Positions 6,461-13,094 of a DNA stretch of 13,094 nucleotides are shown piece by piece. The translations under genes and the position numbers were made by a program. The DNA lies in contig JACRLS010000060.1 in assembly GCA_016235225.1 (NCBI GenBank), positions 1 to 13,094 of the forward strand, given 5' to 3'. This stretch comes from Nitrospirota bacterium. Its GTDB lineage: Bacteria > Nitrospirota > Nitrospiria > Nitrospirales > Nitrospiraceae. The notes beneath the pieces were generated by a model. The model worked only from the letters and a program-made list of their open reading frames with translations, was not told the origin of the DNA and made no database searches. The first letter of the stretch is position 1, and each line of letters starts with the position of its first letter.

Positions 6461-6819
6461 GTGAACATCATGAAAACCCTGGGACATCAAAAAGCCTGTG
6501 TGATTATCGTTGGCCTGGCGCTCGTGGTCTCCTTGTCGGTGCCGGGTGGATCGGCCTGGGCCATGTCCGGCGGCGATCAGAATGAAACGAGTGGAAGTGG
6601 CGCCGGGCTGTCCGCCGCAAGCTTCCTCCTGACCGTTCCCTATGGCGCGGCACCGGCGGCGATCTGGACACGGCCAAGAAGGTCTGGCCGACCTCGATGT
6701 ACGGCACCTATGTCATTACGCCGGAGCATCTCCGAGGCGACAAACCGGTTCGGTTCTTCGGCCAGGCGTCGGACAACGGTCCTTCCGCTCCGGCCCCAGC
6801 CCCGGCTCCTGCGCCCTAG
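6461..6819 (+). pseudogene. Small exported protein gene, internal deletion with frameshift
   Basis: The first part reads as an exported protein: GTG 6461 with GGAGG 5 nt upstream, a hydrophobic signal core VIIVGLALVVSLSVPGG and a cleavage site SAWA|MSGG, continuing to AASFLLTVPYGA near 6650. The sensible continuation is then in another frame: GGDLDTAKKVWPTSMYGTYV and ITPEHLRGDKPVRFFG, with a PAPAPAPAP tail and stop TAG at 6817-6819. The frame changes between about 6649 and 6655. In relatives as I remember them, a hydrophobic stretch separates VPYGA from GG-(D/N)-x-(D/E)-TA-x-x-VW, so a segment seems lost rather than a single base. The function of the family is unknown to me. In its original frame the broken head runs without a stop into the next gene. 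Confidence 0.6.
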
Positions 6820-6835
6820 GACTCCGACGGATGGC

Positions 6836-7570
6836 ATGAAGCCGATCATCGGGGTCACGCCTGATTTCAATGCCGGCGATCGCGAAGACATGGGCGGGAA
6901 GGAGCCCACGTACTTCCTGCGGGCTCGCTATGTCAACGCGATCGAAGCCGTGGGCGGCGTGTCGCTCATCCTGCCCCTGACCGACGAATCGGCCATACGT
7001 CGCCAACTCTTCAAAGGCCTCGATGGCTTGCTGCTGACCGGCAGCGGACCGGATCTTCCTCCCTCGCTCTACGGCGAACGCCAGCATTGCACCTTTCGGG
7101 TCATGAGCGAGCGGCGCTATGCCTTCGAACTGGAGATGATCCAACTGGCCGTGGCCGCCAATCTGCCGGTCCTGGGGATTTGCGGCGGCATGCAGACGCT
7201 GAATGTGGCGCTCGGCGGCAGCTTGATCCAGGACATTCCGTCCCAGGTGGTCGAGCCGCTCCCGCACCGCGCGCCGGGACCCGCGACCAAGCATGCGCAT
7301 CCCGTGCGCATCACGGCCAAGAGCCTCCTGTCCCGCATCACGGGCCGGATGACCATTCGGGTCAACAGTTCCCATCATCAATCCGTCAAGAAACCCGCCC
7401 CGGGACTGGTGGCCAGCGCCATGGCGACGGACGGCGTGATCGAGGCCATTGAATCACCCAAGCAGCGCTTCCTGTTGGGCGTGCAGTGGCATCCGGAATT
7501 TCTGTACGACCACGATGCCATCCAGCGGAAGCTCTTTGCCGCGTTCCTCAAGGCGGCGCGGAAGCGGTGA
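6836..7570 (+). CDS. Class I glutamine amidotransferase-like hydrolase (peptidase C26 / PuuD-like)
   Basis: The 244-residue protein belongs to the gamma-glutamyl hydrolase group that includes PuuD, which cleaves gamma-glutamyl-GABA in putrescine breakdown. It starts MKPIIGVTPDFN, as family members do. The nucleophile is C116 in LGICGGMQTLNVALGG, and the His/Glu pair is H219 and E221 in VQWHPEF. A conserved SSHHQSVK lies between them. The length fits a stand-alone cytoplasmic enzyme. The exact substrate cannot be read from sequence, so no symbol is given. ATG 6836 has only a weak AGGA 14 nt upstream. The stop of the small exported gene is 16 nt away, so coupling probably drove translation originally. 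After the frameshift in that gene, a continuous 369-codon frame from 6461 fuses a signal peptide to this enzyme. I regard that as accidental. Confidence 0.9.
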   Translation: MKPIIGVTPDFNAGDREDMGGKEPTYFLRARYVNAIEAVGGVSLILPLTDESAIRRQLFKGLDGLLLTGSGPDLPPSLYGERQHCTFRVMSERRYAFELEMIQLAVAANLPVLGICGGMQTLNVALGGSLIQDIPSQVVEPLPHRAPGPATKHAHPVRITAKSLLSRITGRMTIRVNSSHHQSVKKPAPGLVASAMATDGVIEAIESPKQRFLLGVQWHPEFLYDHDAIQRKLFAAFLKAARKR

Positions 7571-7579
7571 AGACGGACC

Positions 7580-7714
7580 GTGGTCAGGGGTCGGTGACAT
7601 GTGGTCAGTGATGCGGGATCATCGACCAACCGACTTGGGGGTCAAGTCCGATCTTGTTTAGGCCGACATTCTTCTGCGAGTGGCGGTCTTCACTAACCAC
7701 CGCCCACTGACCAC
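7580..7714. repeat. GTGGTCAGTG inverted repeats in the intergenic gap
   Basis: GTGGTCAGTG at 7601-7610 is perfectly inverted at 7705-7714. A related GTGGTCAGGG lies at 7580-7589 in direct orientation. They occupy the 163 bp between the hydrolase stop and the permease start. The outer pair would close a ~94-nt loop, so a simple terminator is unlikely. I see no promoter here. Confidence 0.5.
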
Positions 7715-7733
7715 TTCCTTAAAGGAAGACGCC

Positions 7734-9048
7734 GTGTCCAATCCTTTCTTCCGCACCAAATCAATTGAACAAATCCTCGCGGATTGCGACCATCCCGAGC
7801 ATCGACTCAAGAAAACGCTGACGGCCTGGGACTTGACCATGCTCGGCATCGGGGCCATCATCGGCACCGGGATTTTTGTGTTGATCGGCACGGCCATCGT
7901 CGGGGATACCCACCGGCCGGGCGCCGGCCCCGGCATCATCCTCTCATTTGTTCTTTCCGGTGTGACCTGCGCGCTGGCCGCGCTCTGCTATGCCGAGTTC
8001 GCCTCCATGATCCCGGCGGCCGGCAGCGCCTATACCTATTCGTATGCCACGCTGGGCGAGTTCTTGGCCTGGCTGACCGGCTGGAATCTGATTCTTGAAT
8101 ACGGCGTGGCCTGTGTGGCGGTCGCGATCGGCTGGTCGGGCTACTTCAATAATGTCCTGACGCTGATGGGGATCTCCTTGCCCGCCTGGGCGACACGTGC
8201 ACCGGGCGGACCGGAAGGGGGGATCGCCAATCTGCCGGCGGCGATCATCGTTCTGCTGGTCACCATCGTCCTGGTGATCGGCATCAAGGAAAGTTGCCTA
8301 TATCGGATTCGATGCGGTCTCAACGACGGCGGAAGAGTGCAAGAATCCCCAGCGGGATCTGCCCATCGGGATCATCGCCTCGCTCTCGATTTGTACGATT
8401 CTGTACGTGGCGGTCGCTGCCGTACTGACCGGCATCGTCCCCCACACCAAAGTGGACATTCACGCCCCGGTTGCCGAAGCGCTTCGGGTCGCCGGGTTCA
8501 AGTGGGGGGCGGCGCTTGTGGCGGTGGGGGCGGTCGCCGGGATTACCAGCGTCCTGGTCGTCATGATGCTCGGCCAGATCCGCGTGTTCTTCGCCATGTC
8601 GCGGGACCGCCTGTTAGGCCCGTGGCTCGCGGCGGTGCATCCCCGCTACGGCACACCTCATCGGGCGACCGTTCTGACCGGGGTGGCGGTGGCGATCATG
8701 GCGGCTTTTGTCCCGATCGGGGAGGCAGCCGACATGACCAACATCGGCACGCTCTTCGCCTTCGTGCTGGTCTGCGGGGGATTGATCGTGCTGCGCCGGA
8801 CGAGGCCGAACCAAGCGAGGCCATTCCGCACGCCCTTCATGCCGTGGACGCCCATCCTGGCGATGGCCGCCTGCCTCGGCCTCATGACCTACTTGCCGAT
8901 GATCACGTGGATCCGCTTTGCCGTCTGGACGGTCATCGGCATCGGAGTCTACTTCGCCTACAGCGTGAAGCACAGCCGCCTGGCGGTGGGAGTCTCTTCA
9001 CAGCCTGTCGGTGCGACCGTTCAGCGCAGTCCAAATCCATCCGCGTAG
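7734..9048 (+). pseudogene. APC-family amino-acid permease, internal deletion with frameshift
   Basis: The product is a cytoplasmic-membrane amino-acid transporter of the APC superfamily (cationic amino acid transporter-like group). The head starts at GTG 7734 with AAAGGA upstream. It contains the family's first-helix motif GIGAIIGTGIFVLIG, then AGPGIILSFVLSG and CYAEFASMIPAAGSAYTYSY, running to VLVIGIKES. At 8291-8295 the sensible frame changes and resumes as VAYIGFDAVSTTAEECKNPQ and RDLPIGIIASL, continuing to the end at 9048. Proteins of the YfnA type have about 50 residues between these two points, covering a membrane helix. The lost stretch is thus roughly 150 nt and not a multiple of three. 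Without it, translation leaves the correct frame. Either the gene is dead or the assembly lost a segment; every other part looks well conserved. Confidence 0.85.
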
Positions 9049-9102
9049 GCTTCCTGCCGACGGACACGCAGTCTCTTGCCTCTGAGTAAACGGTAAGGCG
9101 AT

Positions 9103-9543
9103 CTACGAAGCTGGGGGTTTGGGAGTAGCTGTCGGAGCTGGCTGCGGAGTTGTGGCCGGTGCCGGAGCTGCTGGGGGCGTTGCCGGGGTGGAGCCTCCCG
9201 CAGCGGCCGGGGCGGGAGCGGCTGGCTTGGGTGGCGGCGCGGGGGGCTTCGGCGGTGCTGGCTTCTCGGGCTTGATGCCGCCTTCCCAAGCTGGACCAGA
9301 GTACATCTCAGCGGCCAGCCCCTTGGCCTTCCACTTCTCCTCGAAATCGTTGGCAGCCTTGTTGGGCGTCTCGCCTTCCCCTACCACATTGTTCCAAGGA
9401 TAGGCACGGGGAGCAATCTGGCACCGGGCCTCGCTCCGTTTCAGGTATAGGGCGATCGGGTTGCCCCGATAGGGGCCCAGATAGATGTGAATACTGCCCA
9501 CGTATTCTAGCAGTGCAGCCATAGCGGGCCGCCATGATGCCAC
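9103..9543 (-). CDS. Hypothetical protein with a Pro/Ala-rich C-terminal tail
   Basis: I do not recognise this protein. Residues 8-75 look globular (MAALLEYVGSIHIYLGPYRG, then RAYPWNNVVGEGETPNKAAN and DFEEKWKAKGL). From about residue 92 to the end it is a low-complexity tail of PAPPKPP, PAPAAAGG and PATPP-type runs, probably disordered. No signal peptide or membrane helix is evident. GTG 9543 has GGAG 9 nt upstream and is kept as the start; ATG 9522 is the alternative and begins the globular part. The gene is convergent with the permease, with 54 bp between the stops and no clear terminator. The downstream end of psiE lies 94 bp from its start. Confidence 0.6.
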   Translation of the reverse strand: MASWRPAMAALLEYVGSIHIYLGPYRGNPIALYLKRSEARCQIAPRAYPWNNVVGEGETPNKAANDFEEKWKAKGLAAEMYSGPAWEGGIKPEKPAPPKPPAPPPKPAAPAPAAAGGSTPATPPAAPAPATTPQPAPTATPKPPAS

Positions 9544-9637
9544 AACCGATCACTCCGGGCAAGTCAACGGACGGGGTCTACGGATGGGGGGTGGCTGGGG
9601 TAACGAGTGGCTCGCAACCTGAGCCCATGACGTTCGA

Positions 9638-10129
9638 TCAGGTCTGCACATGCACGTGCACCGGCGGCGGCATCGCTTCCGGTCGCTTTCGAACCAGGAA
9701 GACGGCCACGATCAGAACCATGATGACGGCGACGTTCAGTCCGACATCCATCAGGTAACGATTAAACAACTCCCCGGTAATCTCGATCTGATGCGAGAGT
9801 TCGGCGCTGGCCGTCAGCACGCGCCGGATGCAGGCGATGATGCCGACGGCGAGGTATGGCTCGAGCGCCAAGACCTCGGTCTGGAGAAACCGGACGACGG
9901 TGCGAAAGAGCTCCAGCAGGATGATCACCAGCAGCAAGTCGTTCAACAGTTGAAGGCCGGCCGGCAGCAAGCCGATCTTGAAGGTCAGTTGGAGAAACCG
10001 ATACCAGGAATGCGCAAAAATCAGCATGCCGAGAATCAGCAGACTGAAGCCCGCCGTGATATAGCCCCAGCGGTCCAGCCATTCCATCCGTGTGAGGACA
10101 TCTTTCAGGCGTTGGGCGCGGTCGCTCAT
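9638..10129 (-). CDS. PsiE-family (phosphate-starvation-inducible) membrane protein
   Basis: The 163-residue protein matches the PsiE family: hydrophobic segments at about 24-41, 61-80, 92-101 and 128-146, and the family block LLLVIILLELFRTVVRFLQT, EVLALEPYLAVGIIACIRRVL. It should lie in the inner membrane; the family's biochemical function is unknown, although E. coli psiE responds to phosphate starvation. The tail ends PPPVHVHVQT, with three alternating hydrophobic/His residues. The start ATG (10127-10129) has an excellent GAGGAGGT 5 nt upstream, and that site overlaps the stop of the preceding gene. The two genes are therefore almost certainly one transcript with coupled translation. I see no Pho box. 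Confidence 0.85.
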   Translation of the reverse strand: MSDRAQRLKDVLTRMEWLDRWGYITAGFSLLILGMLIFAHSWYRFLQLTFKIGLLPAGLQLLNDLLLVIILLELFRTVVRFLQTEVLALEPYLAVGIIACIRRVLTASAELSHQIEITGELFNRYLMDVGLNVAVIMVLIVAVFLVRKRPEAMPPPVHVHVQT

Positions 10130-10141
10130 GGGGTTACCTCC

Positions 10142-10558
10142 TCACGCGGTCCCGTGTTGTCCGTCCGGGATCGGATTCATGGTCTGTGGCGGCGACGGCT
10201 GATCGGTCGACAGGCCGCGCTCCCCGAACTTCAGTTCCCGCATCGATGTGAGGGTCAGTGTGTGTCCGCAGCAGATCACGCCTTGCAGCCCGGCGCCGCC
10301 GTCGATGATCATCACGCGCAACCCGCAGGAATCCGCGTGCTGCTTCTTCTCGTCCAGGACGATGCCGATGGGCATCTGGCCCTTCTTCCGGCCGACCGAT
10401 GACGTGACGTCCGGCACCACATCGGCTTCGGTCAACTCGTGCCCGCAGCAGATGATCTTTTGAAATCCTTCGCCGCCGCCCATGATCTTGACGACCAGCC
10501 CGCAGCCGTCCGGGTGGCGTTTCTGTTCGTCGATCAGGTCACCTTTCTTCAAACCCAC
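10142..10558 (-). CDS. Tandem-duplicated Cys/His putative metal-binding protein
   Basis: The 138-residue protein contains the same ~45-residue module twice, with corresponding residues exactly 59 apart. Module 1 has H15, C19, C37, C38 and H40 (RHPDGCGLVVKIMGG ... IICCGHELT). Module 2 has H74, C78, C96, C97 and H99 (QHADSCGLRVMIIDGG ... VICCGHTLT). The C-G-L-x-V and I-C-C-G-H-x-(L) pattern resembles the desulforedoxin-type iron/zinc site of desulfoferrodoxin, but the first Cys of the usual C-x-x-C is absent and a His sits nearby. Metal binding is inference. Residues 105-138 are polar and probably disordered. The GTG start (10556-10558) has GGTGA 6 nt upstream. The stop overlaps the psiE ribosome-binding site, so this is the first gene of a two-gene operon. 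Confidence 0.75.
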   Translation of the reverse strand: MGLKKGDLIDEQKRHPDGCGLVVKIMGGGEGFQKIICCGHELTEADVVPDVTSSVGRKKGQMPIGIVLDEKKQHADSCGLRVMIIDGGAGLQGVICCGHTLTLTSMRELKFGERGLSTDQPSPPQTMNPIPDGQHGTA

Positions 10559-10574
10559 GACTTGTCACCAAAAG

Positions 10575-10653
10575 AAGGTTGAGGCTGAGGGTAAGGCTGA
10601 GTTTTTCGGATCAGGGGGTGACCCTTCTCAACCTTAGCCTCAACCTCGACCTT
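10575..10653 (-). terminator. RAGGYY hexamer inverted repeat, locus 2, probable MFS terminator
   Basis: The arms 10575-10601 and 10627-10653 are each built of four (A/G)AGGYY-like hexamers plus GAG. They pair over 27 positions with a few mismatches around a 25-nt loop. On the minus strand the hairpin includes the last codons and stop of the MFS gene and is followed by CTTTT. It could thus terminate that transcript ahead of the next gene, whose start is 16 nt further on. It shares its unit with 1556-1675. Confidence 0.6.
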
Positions 10654-11956
10654 GATTGTCTCCGGCCACGGCGGCGGCCTCGATACCGCGGCGTTCATCC
10701 ACGCGTTGCATCATCCACCATCCGGCGGTGAAGAACAGCGCCATGGAGAGCACGGCCCATCGCTGGTTGCCAGTCCAGGCCGTGACTTCCCCGTATACGA
10801 TCGGCCCGATGATCGCTGCAAACTTGCCGGTCACCGAGAAGAATCCGAAGAATTCGCCCTGTCGCCCTGCCGGAGTGAATCGTCCCACCAGGGTCCGGCT
10901 GGTCGCCTGATTGGCGCCCAGTGCGGCTCCGGCAACCAGCCCGACGGCATAGAACTGCGCATGGGTGGTCACGACGGACGCGGCGACGACGACCGCAATC
11001 CAGATCCCCAAGGTCGTCCCGATGGTGCGCTTCGGGCCCATCCGGTCGGCGAGCCGGCCGAACCACACGGCGCCCAGGCCTGCCGTCACTTGCGTAATCA
11101 GGAAGTAGATAATCAGATCGGCCGGAGAAAAGTCCAGGACTTTGTTGGCAAAAATGGCCGAGGCGGTGATGACGGTGTTGATCCCATCCGTATAGAGCAG
11201 GTAGGCGATGAGGTAGCGGGAGAGATCCCGGTAGCGCGCCAGCTGGCGCGCGGTGTCGGCCAACCTGAGAAACGGGGTTCGCCATGACCGAGGGCCCGGC
11301 CCGCGCGGCTGGGGTTGGGCCCGTTCCCGCAGCCACAGGAAGGTCGGCACGGCCGACACCAGGAAAAAGATCGCGGTCACGACGAAGCTGAGGCGATACT
11401 GGTCCAAATTAGATGGCGCGAATCCTCCGCGGATGAACGGGTAGGCCAGGGCGAGGGAGGCGAGTCCGCCCGCATAGCCCAAGCCCCATCCGTAGCCCGA
11501 GAGGCGGCCCATGGTCTCCGGCGCGGCGATCTCGACGAGGAACGCGCTGCACAACATGAAGCCCAGTTCGAAGGTGATGTTCGCAAGACCGAACAGCAGA
11601 AGGCCGGCCACCACGTCTCCCGCCTGCACGGTGGCGAGGAGCGCGGTGCAGCCGATGCAAGCCAGAGTGGTGAGGATGAGCAGCGGCCGTTTGATCGCCC
11701 GGCGATCGGCCGTGGCGCCGAGGAGGGGCGAGAGGACGGCGATGACCAGCATGGAGAGGGCATACCCCCAAAACCAGACCCGCTCCGCCGTGCCGCTCCC
11801 CAGATGGCCGGCCACCACCTGGACAAAGTAGACGCTGTAGGCGACCGTGACGATGAGGGTGGTGAAGGAGGAATTAGCGAAGTCGTAGAAACACCAAGCC
11901 CAGAGTTCTCTGCGAGTGGCCGGGCCTGGAGCCTGTCCGACATTGCCGTTCGTCAC
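10640..11956 (-). CDS. MFS transporter, UMF1 / Atg22-like
   Basis: This is an inner-membrane transporter of the major facilitator superfamily with about 12 hydrophobic segments and ~438 residues. The opening RRELWAWCFYDFANSSFTTL (about residues 15-34) is diagnostic of the UMF1 / Atg22-like group. Motif-A-like loops appear as SPLLGATADRRAIKRP and later WFGRLADRMGPKRT. The substrate is unknown; Atg22 in yeast exports amino acids from the vacuole, and bacterial members are mostly uncharacterised. The start is uncertain. GTG 11954-11956 gives a normal length but has no ribosome-binding site, and the frame stays open to 12115. Residues 5-9 (NVGQA) are encoded by the left arm of the inverted-repeat element at 11928-12171, so the original start has probably been altered by an insertion. 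The 3' end overlaps a hexamer hairpin. Confidence 0.85.
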   Translation of the reverse strand: MTNGNVGQAPGPATRRELWAWCFYDFANSSFTTLIVTVAYSVYFVQVVAGHLGSGTAERVWFWGYALSMLVIAVLSPLLGATADRRAIKRPLLILTTLACIGCTALLATVQAGDVVAGLLLFGLANITFELGFMLCSAFLVEIAAPETMGRLSGYGWGLGYAGGLASLALAYPFIRGGFAPSNLDQYRLSFVVTAIFFLVSAVPTFLWLRERAQPQPRGPGPRSWRTPFLRLADTARQLARYRDLSRYLIAYLLYTDGINTVITASAIFANKVLDFSPADLIIYFLITQVTAGLGAVWFGRLADRMGPKRTIGTTLGIWIAVVVAASVVTTHAQFYAVGLVAGAALGANQATSRTLVGRFTPAGRQGEFFGFFSVTGKFAAIIGPIVYGEVTAWTGNQRWAVLSMALFFTAGWWMMQRVDERRGIEAAAVAGDNQGRG

Positions 11957-12171
11957 GAGGCGAAGGAGGGGCAGACAGATGCGCGGCCGCAGGCCACGAA
12001 AAACCGGAGGCGTATCGGGGACCCGTTGCTCTTCTCGATGCAACGGGTGATGAATACGTTGAGGATTTTTCCGGGTACCCATTGCCTGGCTTCGTGCAAT
12101 GGGTGATGAGAACAAAGCAGATGCCTGGCCATCGTTCGCCGCAGTAGAAAGGCCAATGTCGGACAGGCTCC
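11928..12171. mobile_element. 244 bp MITE-like element with perfect 18 bp inverted ends
   Basis: GGAGCCTGTCCGACATTG (11928-11945) is the exact inverse of CAATGTCGGACAGGCTCC (12154-12171). The 208 bp between them contain two tandem hairpins and no convincing gene. The right end stops 14 nt short of the nagZ stop codon, and the left end reaches into the MFS N-terminal coding region. I see no clear target-site duplication. The lack of a transposase fits a non-autonomous element or a REP-type repeat. Confidence 0.65.
12021..12104. repeat. Two tandem hairpins with a compensatory base-pair change
   Basis: Hairpin 1 pairs ACCCGTTGC (12021-12029) with GCAACGGGT (12040-12048). Hairpin 2 pairs ACCCATTGC (12077-12085) with GCAATGGGT (12096-12104). 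Both have 9-bp perfect stems and 10-nt loops, are followed by GATGA, and start 56 nt apart. The G-C pair at stem position 5 of the first is A-T in the second, with both sides changed, which is evidence for selection on, or coupled copying of, the paired structure. Confidence 0.75.
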
Positions 12172-12185
12172 TTGAGGAGTGGATG

Positions 12186-13094
12186 TCACACCGCCACGCG
12201 TTGGCGACGTTCGCGGCTCTTCTTGATGCTGTCGAGCAGCGCGGTGTGGGACCGGCTGCCGACGATGAGACGGGCCACGCTGGTATCGGCCGGCGCGTAG
12301 GGGGCGAGAAATCGTCGCTTCACCTGTGCCAATCGATTCAGCGATGCCATGATCCGGTCTGAAGAGATCTCGCCCCGATCCACGGCTTGGAGCACGGCCT
12401 CCATCGCCTTCACCTGCCGGACCGGATCCTTGCAGATGAGCAGAATGTCCGCGCCGGCTTGCAGGGCCCGCAGGCTGGCGTCTTCGATGCCGTGGTGGTC
12501 GACGATGGCCCGCATCTCCAGATCGTCGGTGATGATTAACCCGTTGAAGCGAAGCTGGGTCCGTAACAGGCCCGTCAGGATCGGAGATGAGAGGGTAGCC
12601 GGCCACTGCGAATCGAGCGCGGGATACATGACATGTGCAGTCATGATCGACGCCAACCCATGCGGGATGACATGGGCAAATGGTTTTAATTCGACCTGCT
12701 GGAGGCGTTCGGCCGAGGCCTGCACGGTCGGCAGTTCCAGGTGCGAGTCCGCGTTCGTGTCGCCATGGCCGGGGAAGTGTTTCCCGCAGGCCACGACTCG
12801 GTTGTCTTGCAGCCCGCGCATGGTCGCCAGGGCCAGTTCCCCGCACTGGTCCGGGTCCCCGCTGACGGCCCGGTCGCCGATGATCGGGTTCTGCGGATTG
12901 GTGTGCACGTCGAGCACGGGCGCCATATTCATGTTGATGCCGACGGCCCGGAGTTCCTTGGCGGTGACTGCCGCGGCGGCATAGGCCATCTCGGAGGAAT
13001 TGCACTCACCGAACCAGGCGCAGGGCGGAAAGATCGTGAAGCCGTTCGGGAGCCGGGAGACGCGGCCGCCCTCCTGGTCGATGGCGATCAGGAG
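12186..13094 (-). CDS. nagZ: Beta-N-acetylhexosaminidase, GH3 (NagZ-type), 5' end outside window
   Basis: NagZ removes N-acetylglucosamine from muropeptides in the cytoplasm during peptidoglycan recycling. The 302 codons present lack the N-terminus, which lies beyond the right edge. The visible part begins LLIAIDQEGGRVSRL, followed by GINMNMAPVLDVHTNPQNP, KHFPGHGDTNADSHLELP (catalytic His loop) and FNGLIITDDLEM, whose first Asp is the expected nucleophile. The frame ends RERRQRVAV with TGA at 12186-12188. A slightly unusual FPPCAWFGECNSSE replaces the more common FPPAMALGAT-type segment. An inverted-repeat element begins 14 nt after the stop, followed by a transporter gene on the same strand. 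A role of that transporter in recycling products is possible but unsupported. Confidence 0.92.
   Translation of the reverse strand, partial: LLIAIDQEGGRVSRLPNGFTIFPPCAWFGECNSSEMAYAAAAVTAKELRAVGINMNMAPVLDVHTNPQNPIIGDRAVSGDPDQCGELALATMRGLQDNRVVACGKHFPGHGDTNADSHLELPTVQASAERLQQVELKPFAHVIPHGLASIMTAHVMYPALDSQWPATLSSPILTGLLRTQLRFNGLIITDDLEMRAIVDHHGIEDASLRALQAGADILLICKDPVRQVKAMEAVLQAVDRGEISSDRIMASLNRLAQVKRRFLAPYAPADTSVARLIVGSRSHTALLDSIKKSRERRQRVAV

Noticed and set aside
9119..9403. Glycine-rich plus-strand frame
   Set aside because: It is the complement of the Pro/Ala-rich tail coding on the minus strand.
9609..9625. GGCTC/GAGCC hairpin after the PsiE gene as terminator
   Set aside because: Only a 5-bp stem and no U-run; expected by chance at this GC content.
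12021..12104. Twin hairpins as integron attC sites
   Set aside because: The stems lack the RYYYAAC/GTTRRRY core arrangement, and no integrase or cassette array is present.
11957..12115. MFS start at ATG 12115 or 12082
   Set aside because: The added residues are translated repeat hairpins with no ribosome-binding site, and they make the protein longer than family members.
11953..13005. 350-codon minus-strand frame overlapping nagZ
   Set aside because: It is a shifted frame of nagZ followed by repeat sequence; the nagZ frame carries all GH3 motifs.

Overview
The window is a 13.1 kb stretch of GC-rich bacterial chromosome (GC-rich third positions, Shine-Dalgarno sites of the AGGAGG type). The protein set and the intergenic repeats, especially arms like CAGG[CA]TGC[GT]GAAAAA, remind me of Nitrospira/Nitrospirota genomes. 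That placement rests on memory and is an inference. I see no rRNA, tRNA, CRISPR array or phage module.

Layout. (a) 1-1500: an accessory-looking minus-strand pair, a small helical protein and an AbiEii/MNT-type nucleotidyltransferase, framed by two ~140 bp direct repeats. (b) 1500-2834: a repeat-rich zone with a palindromic element built on RAGGYY hexamers, a small secreted Ig-like protein gene, and a 599 bp element with 18 bp inverted ends that abuts the gcvP stop codon. (c) 2835-5738: intact full-length gcvP (glycine decarboxylase P-protein) on the minus strand, with a divergent unknown gene at 5820-6314. (d) 6349-9048: a plus-strand group with a good promoter, a broken small secreted protein gene, a class I glutamine-amidotransferase-like hydrolase (peptidase C26), and an APC amino-acid permease. 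The small gene and the permease each appear to have lost an internal segment, with a frameshift. (e) 9103-13094, all minus strand: a protein with a Pro/Ala tail, a PsiE-family membrane protein in an operon with an internally duplicated Cys/His protein, a UMF1/Atg22-like MFS transporter, and a NagZ-type GH3 beta-N-acetylhexosaminidase cut by the window edge.

Functional links. Most genes are housekeeping or nutrient-related: one-carbon metabolism (gcvP), gamma-glutamyl amide hydrolysis plus amino-acid uptake, and cell-wall recycling (nagZ next to a transporter). They do not form one pathway.

The most distinctive content is between genes. At least three inverted-repeat elements sit against gene ends. 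A hairpin family with consensus ACCCRTYGC-loop-GCAAYGGGT occurs three times with a compensatory base-pair change. A hexamer-built inverted repeat occurs at two loci, and one TIR arm now encodes the N-terminus of the MFS protein. The two adjacent internal deletions at 6650 and 8293 could be real gene decay or an assembly fault, and this should be settled before either gene is interpreted.
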